In this document: positions 1 through 11,619 of the stretch, piece by piece
How the letters are laid out: the number at the start of each line of letters is the position of its first letter
Numbering within the stretch: position 1 is the first letter of the stretch
Assembly: GCF_964355755.1 (NCBI RefSeq)
Contig: NC_092671.1
Coordinates: forward strand, 67,001 to 131,000
Direction: 5' to 3'
Length of the DNA stretch: 64,000 nt
Source of the DNA: Antedon mediterranea
Lineage: Eukaryota; Echinodermata; Crinoidea; Comatulida; Antedonidae
The notes under the pieces: model-generated
Databases searched by the model: none
Seen by the model: the letters and a program-made list of their open reading frames with translations, nothing else
What the model was told of the DNA's origin: nothing
Translations under genes and position numbers: made by a program

Positions 1-562
1 GATTGAACTCGAAAACGGACCGTTTTTTTTAATTGGGTATGTTGAAACATTTCAATATTCATTTAAAAAAGTACATTAATTGTGGTATTGATCAGTGGCT
101 ATAGAGGCGTAAAAACCCTCGGTCAATATCATGCCTAACACAGCCACACCAAAAATCAACGAATCGTTACTCAGCACGGCCTATATTCTTTACCATTTGC
201 CGCGTACTACTCAACGCCCGGTAAATTAAGTATTGTTTTTATGATATAAATTAGTATAAAATACATGTTATTAATAGGATAAAATGTTAAATGTCATTAA
301 CATTTATTTGTTTTACCAGAAACAAGTTAATATAGGAATATTATTAAACTATCCTTCGGGAAAACGCGTAAACGCCAACACGCCCGGTCACGCTATCGTA
401 GCACCCGGTTGATAAAGCAAACTGTTTATACGGCAGTTTTTACTAAATAAATTGCATAAAACGAACAATTAAAGTATCCAAACAGCATTTAACATGATGT
501 TGGCATGTAGTTGATAACATTTTTTATCATGAAAATACTACCGGTGGTCCAGCCTTTGATTA
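1..562 (+). repeat. Dispersed repeat; left arm of a ~10 kb inverted repeat around HIBADH
   Basis: Positions 133-562 are the near-exact reverse complement of 10251-10689, with only scattered mismatches and small gaps. The outer part (about 1-132, containing gaggcgtaaa and cggtcaatatcatg) is also found in reverse orientation at about 8380-8520 and 8950-9120. The block is therefore a multi-copy repeat, and two of its copies bracket the whole HIBADH gene. No open frame or transposase motif was seen, so the class is unknown. The element may extend beyond the left edge of the window. Confidence 0.8.
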
Positions 563-2300
563 GTGCATGGATTAAAGAATAGAAGGATATGCATCGACGG
601 TGACGTCAAACGATTTTACAACGCGCTTGCCTATTATTAAAGCACTCATGCTGCCAATCAAACAAACACGTTCATTGAACGTGTCTCTAACCGCGGCCCT
701 CTGTAAAACGCTGCGAATCAACTGTTACATTTTTTGAGACCAAAACGTAACCATGTAGAAATCGTATGCGCAGTCTGAATGTTCTATTGACATGTCTGCG
801 TCGATGATTAATAATTGACAACAAACATATATTGCTGAATAATTCTGTTTTAGTTTCATCACAATCGGACTACGAAAAGTTCACTTTCTTACGACTGGTA
901 ATTTTAAGTAGTTGGTAATATTAATAAAATATGCAATTTTTATATTTGAATTATCATTATTTACCTGCCATCTTCTGTCATTAAAAATTGCGTTAATCTA
1001 TAGAATATTAAATTATGCATTTGACCATGTATGTTGTTAGCGTGGCCGGTGTTCAGACATACAACAATCGTGTTTTTAATATATGGCTAAGCAGTGGTTT
1101 CTTCATAAATCTCCTTAATTATCGATGTGATTATATTTAAACTGTAGTGCCTGGTGATTGGCTAGTGGTTATGTCATCCACATCACATCCAATCACCGGG
1201 CCTAATTGAATGAAAACAGCGATCCCTGATCCGGGATTGGCTGGCTATGTATAGTTGCGATTCGTTACCTAGCGGTCGTTTTGAAAAGTACACGCAGGGC
1301 AAACTTGATCACGAAGTAGGCCTACCTATTATTATTCACACAAGAAGTAAGACAACGGTGAGTATATAGATCATGATTACACGTTGTATCTACTACATTA
1401 AAAAAACACAAAATTATGCCAGATTATACTAAAACGGATAAACAATGCCGCGGCATTATGCCAGATGTAGTGGGCCTCTAAATAATGCCAAAAAGCATAA
1501 TAATGGCAATATGTCGTACTAGGCTAGTGGTATAGTACGCCGTTACTGCCTTCACAAGAGTCTTTTTTGTGTATTTGATATCATTATTGTTCCTTTTGTT
1601 ACAATACAAAGAAATACTAGAAAATCAGAAATTGAAAATGAGTGCTGCGAGCTGATCTGGTTCTCAAACAAAATTCACTTATGGAAGTGGTGAAAATGAA
1701 GATAATAATTAAAGTATGGTGCACAGCTGCTGTATCCATCATATGCTAGGCTACATGGTCAAACTTACTACGGATTCCACTGACTGACAAAACAGTCAAT
1801 AATACAACTGTGTTTGTGTAAAAGCTCGTTTTATTTTGTTGACATAATCCACTTTGTTTGCACACATTCTGCATTATGAATTTAAAGTACAAACAAATAT
1901 AAATAAGTCTGTCAATACTAAAAAATAAATTTTGTTGGGAGTCATTGTTGAAAATAACATAAATCCTGTTTCCAAAAACCACATATAAACCATGTATGTT
2001 ACGAATGTGGAATTTTAAAGAGGAAAAATTCCATGCATTAAAAATACTTCATCATTTATAGTTTATTATGTTGTCAAGAGTAGTCCAAACAACCATCAGA
2101 GAGTACCTAATACTGTAACATTATTATTTGATACAAAGCTGAAACTGTAATAAATAATGTTTACATTTGTTTTCTAGTTCTTTTATAATGTTTGTTAAAT
2201 ACACATATTCAAGAAAATAAAATATTTAAGAAGGTATACATACTATGCTTTAGGTCCAAAAACATGATTCTAAAATATATAATGTGTATGAATAATTTGA
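563..2300. other. Gene-free stretch downstream of HIBADH
   Basis: AT-rich sequence with no convincing exon. A slightly GC-richer island at 1141-1360 has a short inverted repeat (cctggtgattgg / ccaatcaccggg) and several CCAAT/ATTGG boxes, and ends in a good splice-donor match (acaacg|gtgagtat, near 1352). It could be an unannotated 5' exon or promoter on the plus strand, but no partner exon is visible. Confidence 0.4.
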
Positions 2301-2307
2301 TAAATTC

Positions 2308-2313
2308 TTTATT
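2308..2313 (-). terminator. HIBADH: Candidate HIBADH polyadenylation signal
   Basis: AATAAA on the minus strand, about 43 nt downstream of the HIBADH stop codon. Further copies lie beyond it (for example 2062-2067), so the exact cleavage site is open. Confidence 0.4.
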
Positions 2314-2355
2314 AGTGTTGGGAAGGATTACACATATTATTTTGTTTTAAATAAT

Positions 2356-5300
2356 TTATACTTCAGTCTGTTCTTTTAGAAATTGGAAAGCTATTGAAAA
2401 GTCTTTGTTTCCTAGACCTCGATTGCACATCACACGGTATAGTTGGTGAGCTAAAGATCCAAGTGGTGTAGCAGTAGATGTAGCTGTGGCTGCTGTTTGG
2501 GCAAGGCTTAAATCCTAAAAAAATAAAATACAACTTGTAAGCAGACTAAAGATTGGAGTTAAATAAACTACTTGTTGGTAAAATGCTCAAATTCTAGAGT
2601 ATATCTGAATCGATGTTGTTTTGATATGAAAGTTAGCAGAAGGCAATGCCCTTTCAAAAGTGTAGACAGATAATTGCACTTGAGATGATTTATTCTAACA
2701 GTTAAAACATTGTAAGCAGCAGTGTATGATATTTTGGTTGTCAAGATCTAACCCTTGGCATAAATACCTTTGTCATAAGTGCTGTTCCAAAACCACCTTG
2801 ATAGTCATTACTAGAAGGAACATTATCAAGGACTCCCGGCACAGGATTGTAAACCTCACTTGCCCAGCTCCGTCCACTACTTGTATTCATAATAGAAGCT
2901 AACATCTTTGGATCTAAACCAAGCCTGAATATACAAAGGTTGAGAAAGACTATCATCAAAATAGTTCCAATTTAATCCAAAGATGGCAGTTTCAAAAACG
3001 TTGCCATTCGTAGTTGTTCATTTAAAATGACCAGACCTGAATTTTATGCCAGATCCTTCAAATGTCTACACTCAATAATGTGTGGTATGCAATCCGTTGG
3101 TTGTATTACTGTATTTGCATGTCCTTATTTCTTAATACACTTTGATTTTTAGCAAGTCTTTTTAAAAATAATAATACCTCATTCCCAAGTTCATAGTTTC
3201 TGAACATCCAATCATTGATATAGCCAACATCATGTTATTGCATATCTTGGCAGCCTAAAATGACACAAAATAGTAAAATGTTGAACTGTCCTATATTTTG
3301 CATTTGATCTTGCCAATTCACCTATGTGACATAAACCAAACAAGTGATGCTTAAAGGTGAGAATCCATAACTAACCTGTCCTGTTCCTACCGGCCCTGTA
3401 TTCACTACATTTTTACCCATACAATCTAAAATATCCTTGGCTGCCCTAAACTCTTCTTCTTTGCCTCCCACCATAAATGTCAATGTGGCTTCTCTTGCAG
3501 AATTTATACCTGTTTTGTACAAACACCAGCAATATCATTTCTCATACAATACAGTAAAAGTTCAGTTCTGTCTTTATTGTGCTTTTTGATGGTTGATCTA
3601 TGTCTGGATACTATTTGAACAAATCTACTTTTGTTAGTCAATTCATTTTAAAAATTAGCATTTAAAAAATGTTTATTTTGTTTGTTTACACAAATAAAGA
3701 GGTTCTTTATTTTATGGTATTTATTGGGTTGTTATTTACAGAACAAGACTACACAGGCTTTTAAACTTTTCAGCCTACATACAAGCATTAGACAGACCAG
3801 ACATATACTGTAGGTGGGATTAGATAACCTAAATGATTCTTATCTTTCTACATACCACCTGATACAGGTGCATCAAGCATTATTGCTCCCTTCTTCTCTG
3901 CTGCAGCTGATACCTGTTTTGCAACAGCAGGATCAATTGTGCTACTATCTATAAGTAGTGTTCCTGGATTTACATTCCTTTATAAAAAAAGTAATAACTG
4001 TTTACCTTTTAAAAAGTACACAACAATCAAGCCTTCTTATTGGAGGTCTAGACAGACATTTTATTGTCAATGTGTGCCCATATCAGACTGCCAAAGTTAC
4101 TTTATATTTCTTACTTACTTAAGAATACCTGTATTTCCAAGATAAACATCAATAACATTAGGGCTAGATGGAAGCATAGTGACAATTTTATCAACCTTTT
4201 CTGCTACTTCAGCTGGATTGTTTGCAATTGAAGCTCCAAGTTCTTGAATTTCAATCAAAGATTCAGGGTAAACATCAAAAGCAATTAATGGGTAGCCTTG
4301 TTTCAGAAGATTCTTTGCCATAAAACCACCCATATTGCCAAGACCTATGAAGCCCACAGGAGCTCTGGAACCCTGAAGAAATAAAACAGTATTATCACCT
4401 TTAAGTCTTTTCTACAACCATTAGCCATTCAAATGTTATATTCTACAATTTAAAATTATTATATATTAAAATTCTTCAATGTATTATTTTAAATTTCAAA
4501 TTGTATATTATATATTAGGTAATTATTTTTTTTAATTGAATTTAAGCAAGAATGAATCAGTAGAAGTAAAAGTACTTATATGATCCTTGGGCCTTTCTAT
4601 GTGTTCCTGTAAAAAATTAATTAAATTACAGTAATTTACAATATTATTTGTATGTGTGGTGCGTTAGTTTGAGACTTCAGAGTGAGTGGTCAATATATCA
4701 ACAATTTTTTCTGCGGTTTCACATTTTCTATTTGTAGGCATGGTTGACCATAATGTGACCACATGTGTGTGAATTACAGTAATATAGCATACTAAGCCGC
4801 ATGTATGAATATTTGGTGTGGAGGTCCAGTTTATCAGATTAATTAAAAAGATTTAAGCTAACTCACCATTCTAGCAGAAGAACCTGAAAGTACAAAATTA
4901 TAATATTATAATATTTAATTTATTTATAATATATATTAAATATGAAAGTTTGTGATACACACTACTACTAGACCTGCCCCTAACTAGCCTAGCTATCTAT
5001 GGCCTATCTAGGCCTAGCTAGTAGTATGACTATGTCAATGTAATTGTGAACAATGTTCTTTATTGCCATATACATAGGCATAAACATAATACAAAAAAAA
5101 AACAAACCTAGCCTAGCCGGATTACGGTCGAAGCGGCCGCCAACTAAAGCGGCCGCTAGTTCAATATCGGTAATCTGTATGGAACGCCGTGTGCGCTTTG
5201 ATTGTCGTTGTTTTGTAATCTTTGATTGTCATTGTTTCGACAGGTTTTCTTTACCTCGGACGTAAATAACAATCTACATTATTATGTAATTTATTCTCTT

Positions 5301-7853
5301 TTTTTTTACAGATTGAATGTGATACGCGTACGTTCTTTTAAACGAAATGGCGAATCTATGATTACTTATTTTAACTGTTCTAAATGATATACATATGTTT
5401 AATAAAGTCTATAAAATACATTGTGGTGTTTATATTGTATATTAATATAATATAATAATAAGCCAATTATTAAGAATTATATATAAATAAACCAATCAAT
5501 AAAGTATATCAAAATATATAAATATATTAATAATTAAAAATATTTGTTATTGTATATTAATTAATTAGTAAAGTAACTATAGTAGTGTTCGCAATCATAA
5601 TTTAATTACAACAACATGATGACAGCAATTTATTTAATATCCTACACTATTTTATTACTTCAGATATTTAAATATTGATCAATTGAAAATGAGTTTTAAA
5701 TACTAAAATAAGATGAAAGTGTCTGTTTGATACGGTAATTAATTACGCGAATTTCTGCTAATAACTCGACTGACGGCCAGCAATAGTGCTGCTGCACATT
5801 AGGTGGGCGTCCCATGTTGCTTTATTGAAAACACAAACAATGTATTACAATGGAATAACACTTAAATGTATAACACACACTATTACTAATAATAAAAACC
5901 AAGATTCGATAGTACAGTATGTCAATGAGATATAAATATTCGGCAATACCGTACGTAAATTATTATTGCAATACTGTATAAAGATTCGATAGTATGTAAA
6001 CAAGATATAAATATTCGGCAATACCGTACGTAAATTATTAATGCAATACTGTATAAAGATTCGATAGTATGTAAACAAGATATAAATATTCGGCAATACC
6101 GTACGTAAATTATTATTTAATGCAACACTGTATAAAGATTCGATTAAGTCTGTAAATGAGATATCAAGATTCGGCAATACCGTACGTAAATTATTAATGC
6201 AATACTGTATAAAGATTCGATAGTATGTAAAAATGAGATATAAAGATTCGGCAATAACGTACGTAAATTATTAATGCAATACTGTATAAAGATTCAATAG
6301 TATGTAAACGAGATACAGTATAAAGATTCGGCAATACCGTACGTAAATTATTAATGCAATACTGTATAAAGATTCGATAGTATGTCAAATGAGATATCAA
6401 GATTCGGCAATACCGTACGTAAATTATTAATGCAATACTGTATACAGATTCAATAGTATGTAAAAATGAGATATAAAGATTCGGCAATACCGTACGTAAA
6501 TTATTATTGCAATACTGTATAAAGATCCAATAGTATGTAAACGAGATATAAAGATTTGGCAATACCGTATACGTAAATTATTAATGCAATACTGTATAAA
6601 GATTCGATAGTACAGGTATATAAACGAGATATAAATATTCGGCAATACCGTACGTAAATTATTATTGCAATACTGTACAAAGATTCGATAGTATGTAAAC
6701 GAGATTATAAAGATTCGGCAATACCGTACGTAAATTATTAATGCAATACTGTATAAAATTCGATAGTATGTACATGAGATATAAAGGTTCGGCAATACCG
6801 TACGTAAATTATTATTGCAATACTGTATAAAATTCGATAGTTAAATGTAAATGAGATATAAATATTCGGCAATACCGTACGTAAATTATTATTGCAATAC
6901 TGTATAAAAATCGATAGTATGTAAATGAGATATAAAGATTCGGCAATACCGTACGTAAATTATTATTATTGCAATACTGTATAAGGATTCAACAGTATAT
7001 AAACGAGATATAAAGATTCGGCAATATCGTATACGTAAATTATTATTGCAATACTGTATAAGGATTCAATAGTATGTAAACGAGATATAAAGGTTCGGCA
7101 AAATATATTTCGATATATGTATTAGTTAATAGTAAATACAAATAAAATATACATTGGTTTATCGGCAGGCAAACTTAATTATTATAGAAATATAAAGATT
7201 TGATAGTACATGAGTTGGCTTATATTTATTTAGCTGTAACTCAACTCGCCATAGGCCATGGCGTTGACAACGACAATCAAAGATTAAAGCGCACATGGCG
7301 TTCCATACAAATGACGATATTAAACTGGCGGCCGCTTTGGTTGGCGGCCGCTTCGACCATACTCCGCCTAGCCTACCTAGAGGCCTAGACTAGCTAGGAG
7401 GCTAGGTTTGGTTCAAAGTTTGGCAGCAAACACAACAAAAAGTCAAAAGTCATTCATTTTAAAATATTATTAACTCCATATAGAATAGGCCTATATATCA
7501 GCGCTGCGACCTAGCCTACTAGGCCTAGTACTACTGCTAACTAGACCATAGGGGTTAGGAGGGCCTAGGCTAGTATAAGTAGTTAGTACGCTACTCTACC
7601 CTAGCTAGGCCCTACTAGCCTCTACTACTCTCTCTAGTGTAGTAGTAGGCTAGGCCTCTAGCCTAGAGTTAGTTGGTTAGTAATTGAAAGCATAGAGAAC
7701 TTAGGTATGACGGCGCCGGTATGACCTAGGAAAAGTATTGAATTACAGACAAACAGTACCTGAAATGCGTCTGGTGGTAACATGTGTATGTATTGATGAT
7801 ACATTTGTAAAACGTTTGGTACAAAAAAAGTAGCGGCGAAGAGAAGCCGCCAT
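2356..7853 (-). CDS. HIBADH: 3-hydroxyisobutyrate dehydrogenase, mitochondrial (8 coding exons)
   Basis: Exons on the minus strand: 7853-7760, 4883-4867, 4372-4119, 3977-3856, 3509-3376, 3254-3178, 2924-2768 and 2514-2356. All have GT-AG borders and compatible phases, giving 337 residues (human HIBADH has 336). The enzyme oxidises 3-hydroxyisobutyrate to methylmalonate semialdehyde with NAD+ in mitochondrial valine breakdown. Residues 1-36 are basic and lack acid residues, as in a mitochondrial presequence ([10 protein letters not shown] start). Visible motifs are the Rossmann GFIGLGNMG (44-52), the substrate motif DAPVSGG (157-163), and GPVGTGQAAKICNN with the expected catalytic lysine at about 210. 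The C-terminal domain includes YNPVPGV and NYQGGFG-type motifs (here DYQGGFG). The start is the ATG at 7853 because it gives the family-type MAAS N-terminus and leads to a donor in the right phase. Nothing suggests a pseudogene. Confidence 0.95.
4867..4883 (-). other. HIBADH: 17-nt HIBADH microexon (coding exon 2)
   Basis: Minus-strand sequence ctttcag|GTTCTTCTGCTAGAATG|gtgagt. Exon 1 leaves one base (94 nt). Only by adding these 17 nt does the next exon read [15 protein letters not shown]; direct joining of exon 1 to the next exon is out of frame. It codes about six residues of the presequence/linker (GSSARM). Confidence 0.8.
5119..7365. mobile_element. Non-autonomous inverted-repeat DNA transposon carrying a minisatellite
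   Basis: About 100-bp terminal inverted repeats: 5119-5235 matches the reverse complement of about 7262-7365, both beginning GGA..A.GGTCGAAGCGGCCGCC and holding tandem GCGGCCGC sites. The 8 bp just outside each end are identical (GCCTAGCC at 5111-5118 and 7366-7373), consistent with a target-site duplication of hAT size, though gcctag is common locally and this could be chance. The interior holds AT-rich DNA and the 75-bp tandem array. No transposase frame. It sits in HIBADH intron 1. Confidence 0.75.
5885..7110. repeat. 75-bp minisatellite, about 16 copies
   Basis: The word cggcaataccgtacgtaaat recurs at 5941, 6016, 6091, 6172 and so on to about 7100, with spacing mostly 75 bp. Because 75 is divisible by 3, the minus strand shows long open frames with a 25-residue period, which I regard as a by-product. 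The array is wholly inside the inverted-repeat element of HIBADH intron 1. Confidence 0.9.
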
Positions 7854-8110
7854 GATGACTTCTTGTTATGTATGGAGCGCCGAGAGTGCCTTCACTGAAA
7901 CTTTTAACAACATTGGGCAACTGTAGTGTCTCGTATTACAACACTGTTCGTGTTTATATGAGATGTTTTATATGGTTATAACAAGAACTATTTCTTACAA
8001 AAAACGCCGCGTAACTTTTTGACTCGACAGTTGTAAGAACAGTCTTCATTAATTTAATATAATAGGTCGGCCAATCAAAACGCAAGTGAACAATTGGGAC
8101 TTTACTTGTG
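7854..8110 (-). promoter_or_regulatory. HIBADH: Probable HIBADH 5' UTR and promoter region
   Basis: This lies directly upstream of the HIBADH start codon. It contains a CCAAT box on the plus strand at 8071-8075 (ggccaatcaaaa). No TATA box stands at a convincing distance. Assignment rests on position only. Confidence 0.35.
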
Positions 8111-8379
8111 ATTTATGTCATTGGCCTGTCAGCACAGTCGTTTCTTTCTAGAATTAAACGCACAAACTTGTATTGGGAATAATTTATGTTTATGTGGTTA
8201 TTACTATCGCATTTAGGTATTGATAATAATAATAATATGGCTTTTGAATATATAATTACTGTCTGTAGAATAACATTTATACATTTTCGGTTCGCGATGA
8301 AAAGTTATATGAATGGATTTGTAATAGGTATTTATAATAATAGTATAAGGGTTGTATTATTGCTAAGCTATCACCAAAT

Positions 8380-9120
8380 CGCGTTATACCATTATTTCTC
8401 AGGGTTTTTTGCACCATTGATCAATACCAAACGCTTATCGGTATTATAGTTTTTAATGAATCATTAAATTAATAAAAATACCCAATTAAATCAATCGCGT
8501 CAGTCCAATTCCGACTTATGTTTCGATCACATAGTTCTGTGTCTACACTGTCTCAACTAGTTTAACAAAAAAAAGTGTGATGTGCCCAAATATGGTAGTG
8601 ATATGCCCGAATATCGTAGTGGACATCGTCATGTCTATATAATATGGGCACATCATATTTAGTTTGATAGTATAGACAGAGCTTAAGGATTATATTTAAA
8701 AAATGTTTTCTTACATTTTGAAAAAAAGTATTTATTTGTTTATAAGCCCAATTTTCCAGTCTTAATTTTACATTTTGAAAAAAAAGTATTTTATTTGTTG
8801 ATAAGCCCAATTGTGCAGTCTTATATTTTACATTTTGAACGAAAGTATTTATTTGTTGATAAGCCCAATTTTGCAGTCTTATTTTACATTTTAAACGAAA
8901 GTATTTATTTGTTGATAAGCCGAATTTTCCAGTTTAATACTAATGACCCCTTCCAAAGTGCTTATACCATATACATTTTACATGATATTGACCGTGGGTT
9001 CTTTACGCCTCTGATGCATTTGTTTTTATTGTACCTTTTTAATAAATTATTATATGTTTAGGCCTAATCACACCCAATTTAATGAAACGGTCAGATTCCG
9101 ATTTCAATTGAACGAAAGTA
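8380..9120. repeat. Nested short repeats, including two partial copies of the position-1 repeat
   Basis: About 8380-8520 and 8950-9120 resemble each other and the reverse complement of 1-132. Between them, 8711-8935 is a four-copy tandem of 56-60 bp (each with ttacattttgaa.gaaagtatttatttgttgataagccc). Two further copies of that unit stand at about 9484-9580. No coding sequence. Confidence 0.65.
8531..8687. mobile_element. MITE copy (gctctgtctac family)
   Basis: Short element with imperfect terminal inverted repeats (ttctgtgtctacactgtctc at the left, gatagtatagacagagctt at the right) around the internal phrase gtgtgatgtgcccaaatatg. A second member of the same family is at 35832-35982. No coding capacity. 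Confidence 0.7.
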
Positions 9121-9604
9121 GTACTGTATTTATTATTCATTGATAAGCCAAGGGTCCCATGGCGTTAGCCGATATCTTGAGCATTTGACTCTTGTGTCAA
9201 CCTGTAACACAAATCATTCTTCAAAATCTAAAGAAAGAACCTCACACGTCTTTTTTGTGAGTGATACACTATGGATATGCCCACGGAAATAATATGTGGA
9301 CATTGCAAACAATCATAGGCCTACAGTAACAAACATAACATGGCTAATAAGCATAACATTCAGACTTGTTTGTTTTCTAGTGGATTTTTATTTACTTTAG
9401 CATGTAGAATAAAACTAGTAACAGTGGCTATATTAATAATTATTATTATACTGATTATCCTTGATATCGCGTCTAATAATAAAATATTTTGTTGTTGATA
9501 AGCCCAATTTTTCAGCCTTGATTTTACATTTTGAACGAAAGTATTTATTTGTTGATAAGCCCAATTTTGCAGTCTTAATAATGACCCTTCCACGGTGCAT
9601 TTTA

Positions 9605-9862
9605 CCTTTTTTTGTGAACTAATTTAGCATGTTAGTAAAAGTGAATGTACACTATAGTTTGTTAAATATGTATTATAAAATGGTTTACAATTGCAAAATA
9701 TATTATCATAATTCTATTTAATGTGACATGTATAATATCTATTAAATAAAGTCTTATTTATGTATACATCCGCCCTTTTGAGGGCGGGCATCACTCTCTG
9801 GAGCTCTCTGTTACAAATTTCTCATGCAAAAATCGCGGAATACTCACTTGTGATATATATTC
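9605..9862 (+). repeat. Direct repeat A (~260 bp)
   Basis: Nearly identical to 10689-10965, in the same orientation. It contains a GC-rich hairpin (ccgccct tttg agggcgg) in otherwise AT-rich DNA, kept in both copies. It resembles paired terminal repeats by layout, but the ends lack TG...CA and there is no primer-binding site, so an LTR reading is not supported. Confidence 0.75.
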
Positions 9863-10160
9863 GCCGTATATACAGTATTACGTATTTGATTTAGACTTTC
9901 ACCGTTGAGTTGAGTACAGTTTTTCCGTTGAGTATACTTCTTTAACGGAGTATTTTGAGCATTGAGATTGTTCTTAACGAAAAAGCTTTCGTTGTCCGAC
10001 GTTTTCTATTCGAATGACTTTCTGTTGAGCACAAATTTACAATTCGAATACAAAAAGTACTCAACGAATCTTTACGTTGACAACGAAAGTTCCCAATCGA
10101 ATACGACAATAGTCAATAGAAGCCGCAAGAATATATCACAAGAATGAGTATTCCGCGATT
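9831..10160. mobile_element. Fold-back element with ~30-bp inverted ends
   Basis: The left arm at 9831-9862 (aatcgcggaatactca...) matches the reverse complement of 10129-10160 with small gaps. The interior is rich in cgttgag/ctcaacg words and contains a hairpin gaaaaagctttcgttg. Direct repeat B (10689-10965) carries the same end sequence without the insert, so this looks like an insertion or rearrangement beside repeat A. Confidence 0.5.
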
Positions 10161-10250
10161 TTCCCTGTAACAGTATATTGTCCATGTGGTAGGGCGCCGC
10201 CATAAGTGTGGATGTATCTGGGATGTATACAACTTTTTGTGACGGTTTCA

Positions 10251-10689
10251 ATAATCAAAGGCTAGACCACCGGTAGTATTTTCATGATAAAAAATGTTAT
10301 CAACTACATGCCAACATCATGTTAAATACTATTTGGATATTTAATTGTTCGTTTTATGCAATTTATTTAGTAAAAACTGCCGTATAAACAGTTTGCTTTA
10401 TCAACCGGGCGCTACGATAGCGTGACCGAGCGTGAGCGTGTTGGTGTTTACGCGTTTTCACGAAGGATTGTTTAATAATATTCCTATATTTAACTTGTTT
10501 CTGGTAAAACAAATAAATGTTAATAACATTTAACATTTTTTCCTATTAATAACATGTATTTTTTACTAATTTATATCATAAAAACAATACAGTACCTAAT
10601 TTACCGGGCGTAGAGTAGTACACGGCAATGGTAAAGAATAGGCCGTGCTGAGTAACGATTCATTGATTTTTGGTGTTGCTGTGTTAGGC
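10251..10689 (-). repeat. Right arm of the ~10 kb inverted repeat
   Basis: Reverse complement of 133-562. It lies exactly between the fold-back element and direct repeat B. See the left arm for the other partial copies. Confidence 0.8.
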
Positions 10690-10965
10690 CTTTTTTGTGA
10701 ACTAACTTAGCATGTTAGTAAATAATTGTCTGTAAAAGTGAATGTACACTAGTTTGTTAATAAATATATATTATAAAATAGTTTACAATTGCAAAAACTA
10801 TTATCATAATTCTATTTAATGTGACATGTATAATATCTATTAAATCAAGTCTTATTTAGTATGTATACATCCGCCCTTATGAGGGCGGGCATCACTCACT
10901 GGAGCTCACTGTTACAAATTTCTCATGCAAAAATCGCGGAATACTCATTCTTGTGATATATATTC
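10689..10965 (+). repeat. Direct repeat B (~277 bp)
   Basis: Second copy of 9605-9862, with a short insertion (ataattgtctgt) and a few substitutions. It carries the same ccgcccttatgagggcgg hairpin. Confidence 0.75.
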
Positions 10966-11480
10966 TTTGATAGAAGTAAAATGACCAAAAAATCTGCTAT
11001 AATTGATAATTAATTGCACGATTTTGGAAGTGGGGCCTTTGTTTTTCAAGGGGGGTTCGCTGGTAAAAGGGGATTCGTGCAAAAGGGGGCGGGGGGGGGG
11101 GCGGTTCGCCCGAACCCCAAAAAATCCCCCTGGCTACGGGCCTGCCAACCATGGTGTTTTGTGACATTATTTTACAATTAATTTTCGCACCTCAGATATT
11201 GGGAATTATATTAGTTATTACACACAAAACTAAAATATAAATTTGTAATTTGTAATCAAATTTTTGGCCCACTTTGTGTCAGTTGGGGTTCTACAGACGT
11301 TTTTAATTAGGGCCACATTTTGGGGGATTTGGCATTATTTTTCCCAAATCTGGCATTACTTCTTGCTTGAGACAGGCTCTACGGCATAATTAAAATTTTA
11401 TCGCTGGCAACACTGTATATACTGCAAAGCAAAGATATATTCTTTGATTTGAGCAAAGATTGTATAGCGCCGCTACAATC
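10966..11480. other. Gene-free stretch with a G-rich run
   Basis: Contains a purine-rich run at about 11046-11120 with a long G tract, followed by gaaccccaaaaaatccccctgg, which looks like a degraded transposable-element end. No exon seen. Confidence 0.4.
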
Positions 11481-11619
11481 TTAATAATTATATATAGGCC
11501 TAGTACGCGTACGTATTACGTCTCGTCGTTCGTCCGTCGCATGTTTTTCCTGTTTTTTTACGGTATGGAAGAGTGAAATTATTTGTTTATTCAGAGAAGG
11601 TTTTATGAAAGTCAGTAGC
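11460..11619 (+). promoter_or_regulatory. LNPK: Probable LNPK promoter and 5' UTR
   Basis: This is the 160 bases before the LNPK start codon. It has a hairpin (aagattgta ... tacaatctt, 11456-11482), a tatatata stretch at about 11488-11495, and CpG-rich DNA (acgcgtacgtattacgtctcg) that contrasts with the surrounding AT-rich sequence. Assigned by position. Confidence 0.4.

Noticed and set aside
5845-6795. Minus-strand frames of 110-122 codons in the 75-bp array
   Set aside because: Pure repeat translation with a 25-residue period inside an intronic transposon.
9605-10965. LTR retrotransposon with two LTRs
   Set aside because: No TG...CA ends, primer-binding site, polypurine tract or coding interior, and the interior is other repeats.
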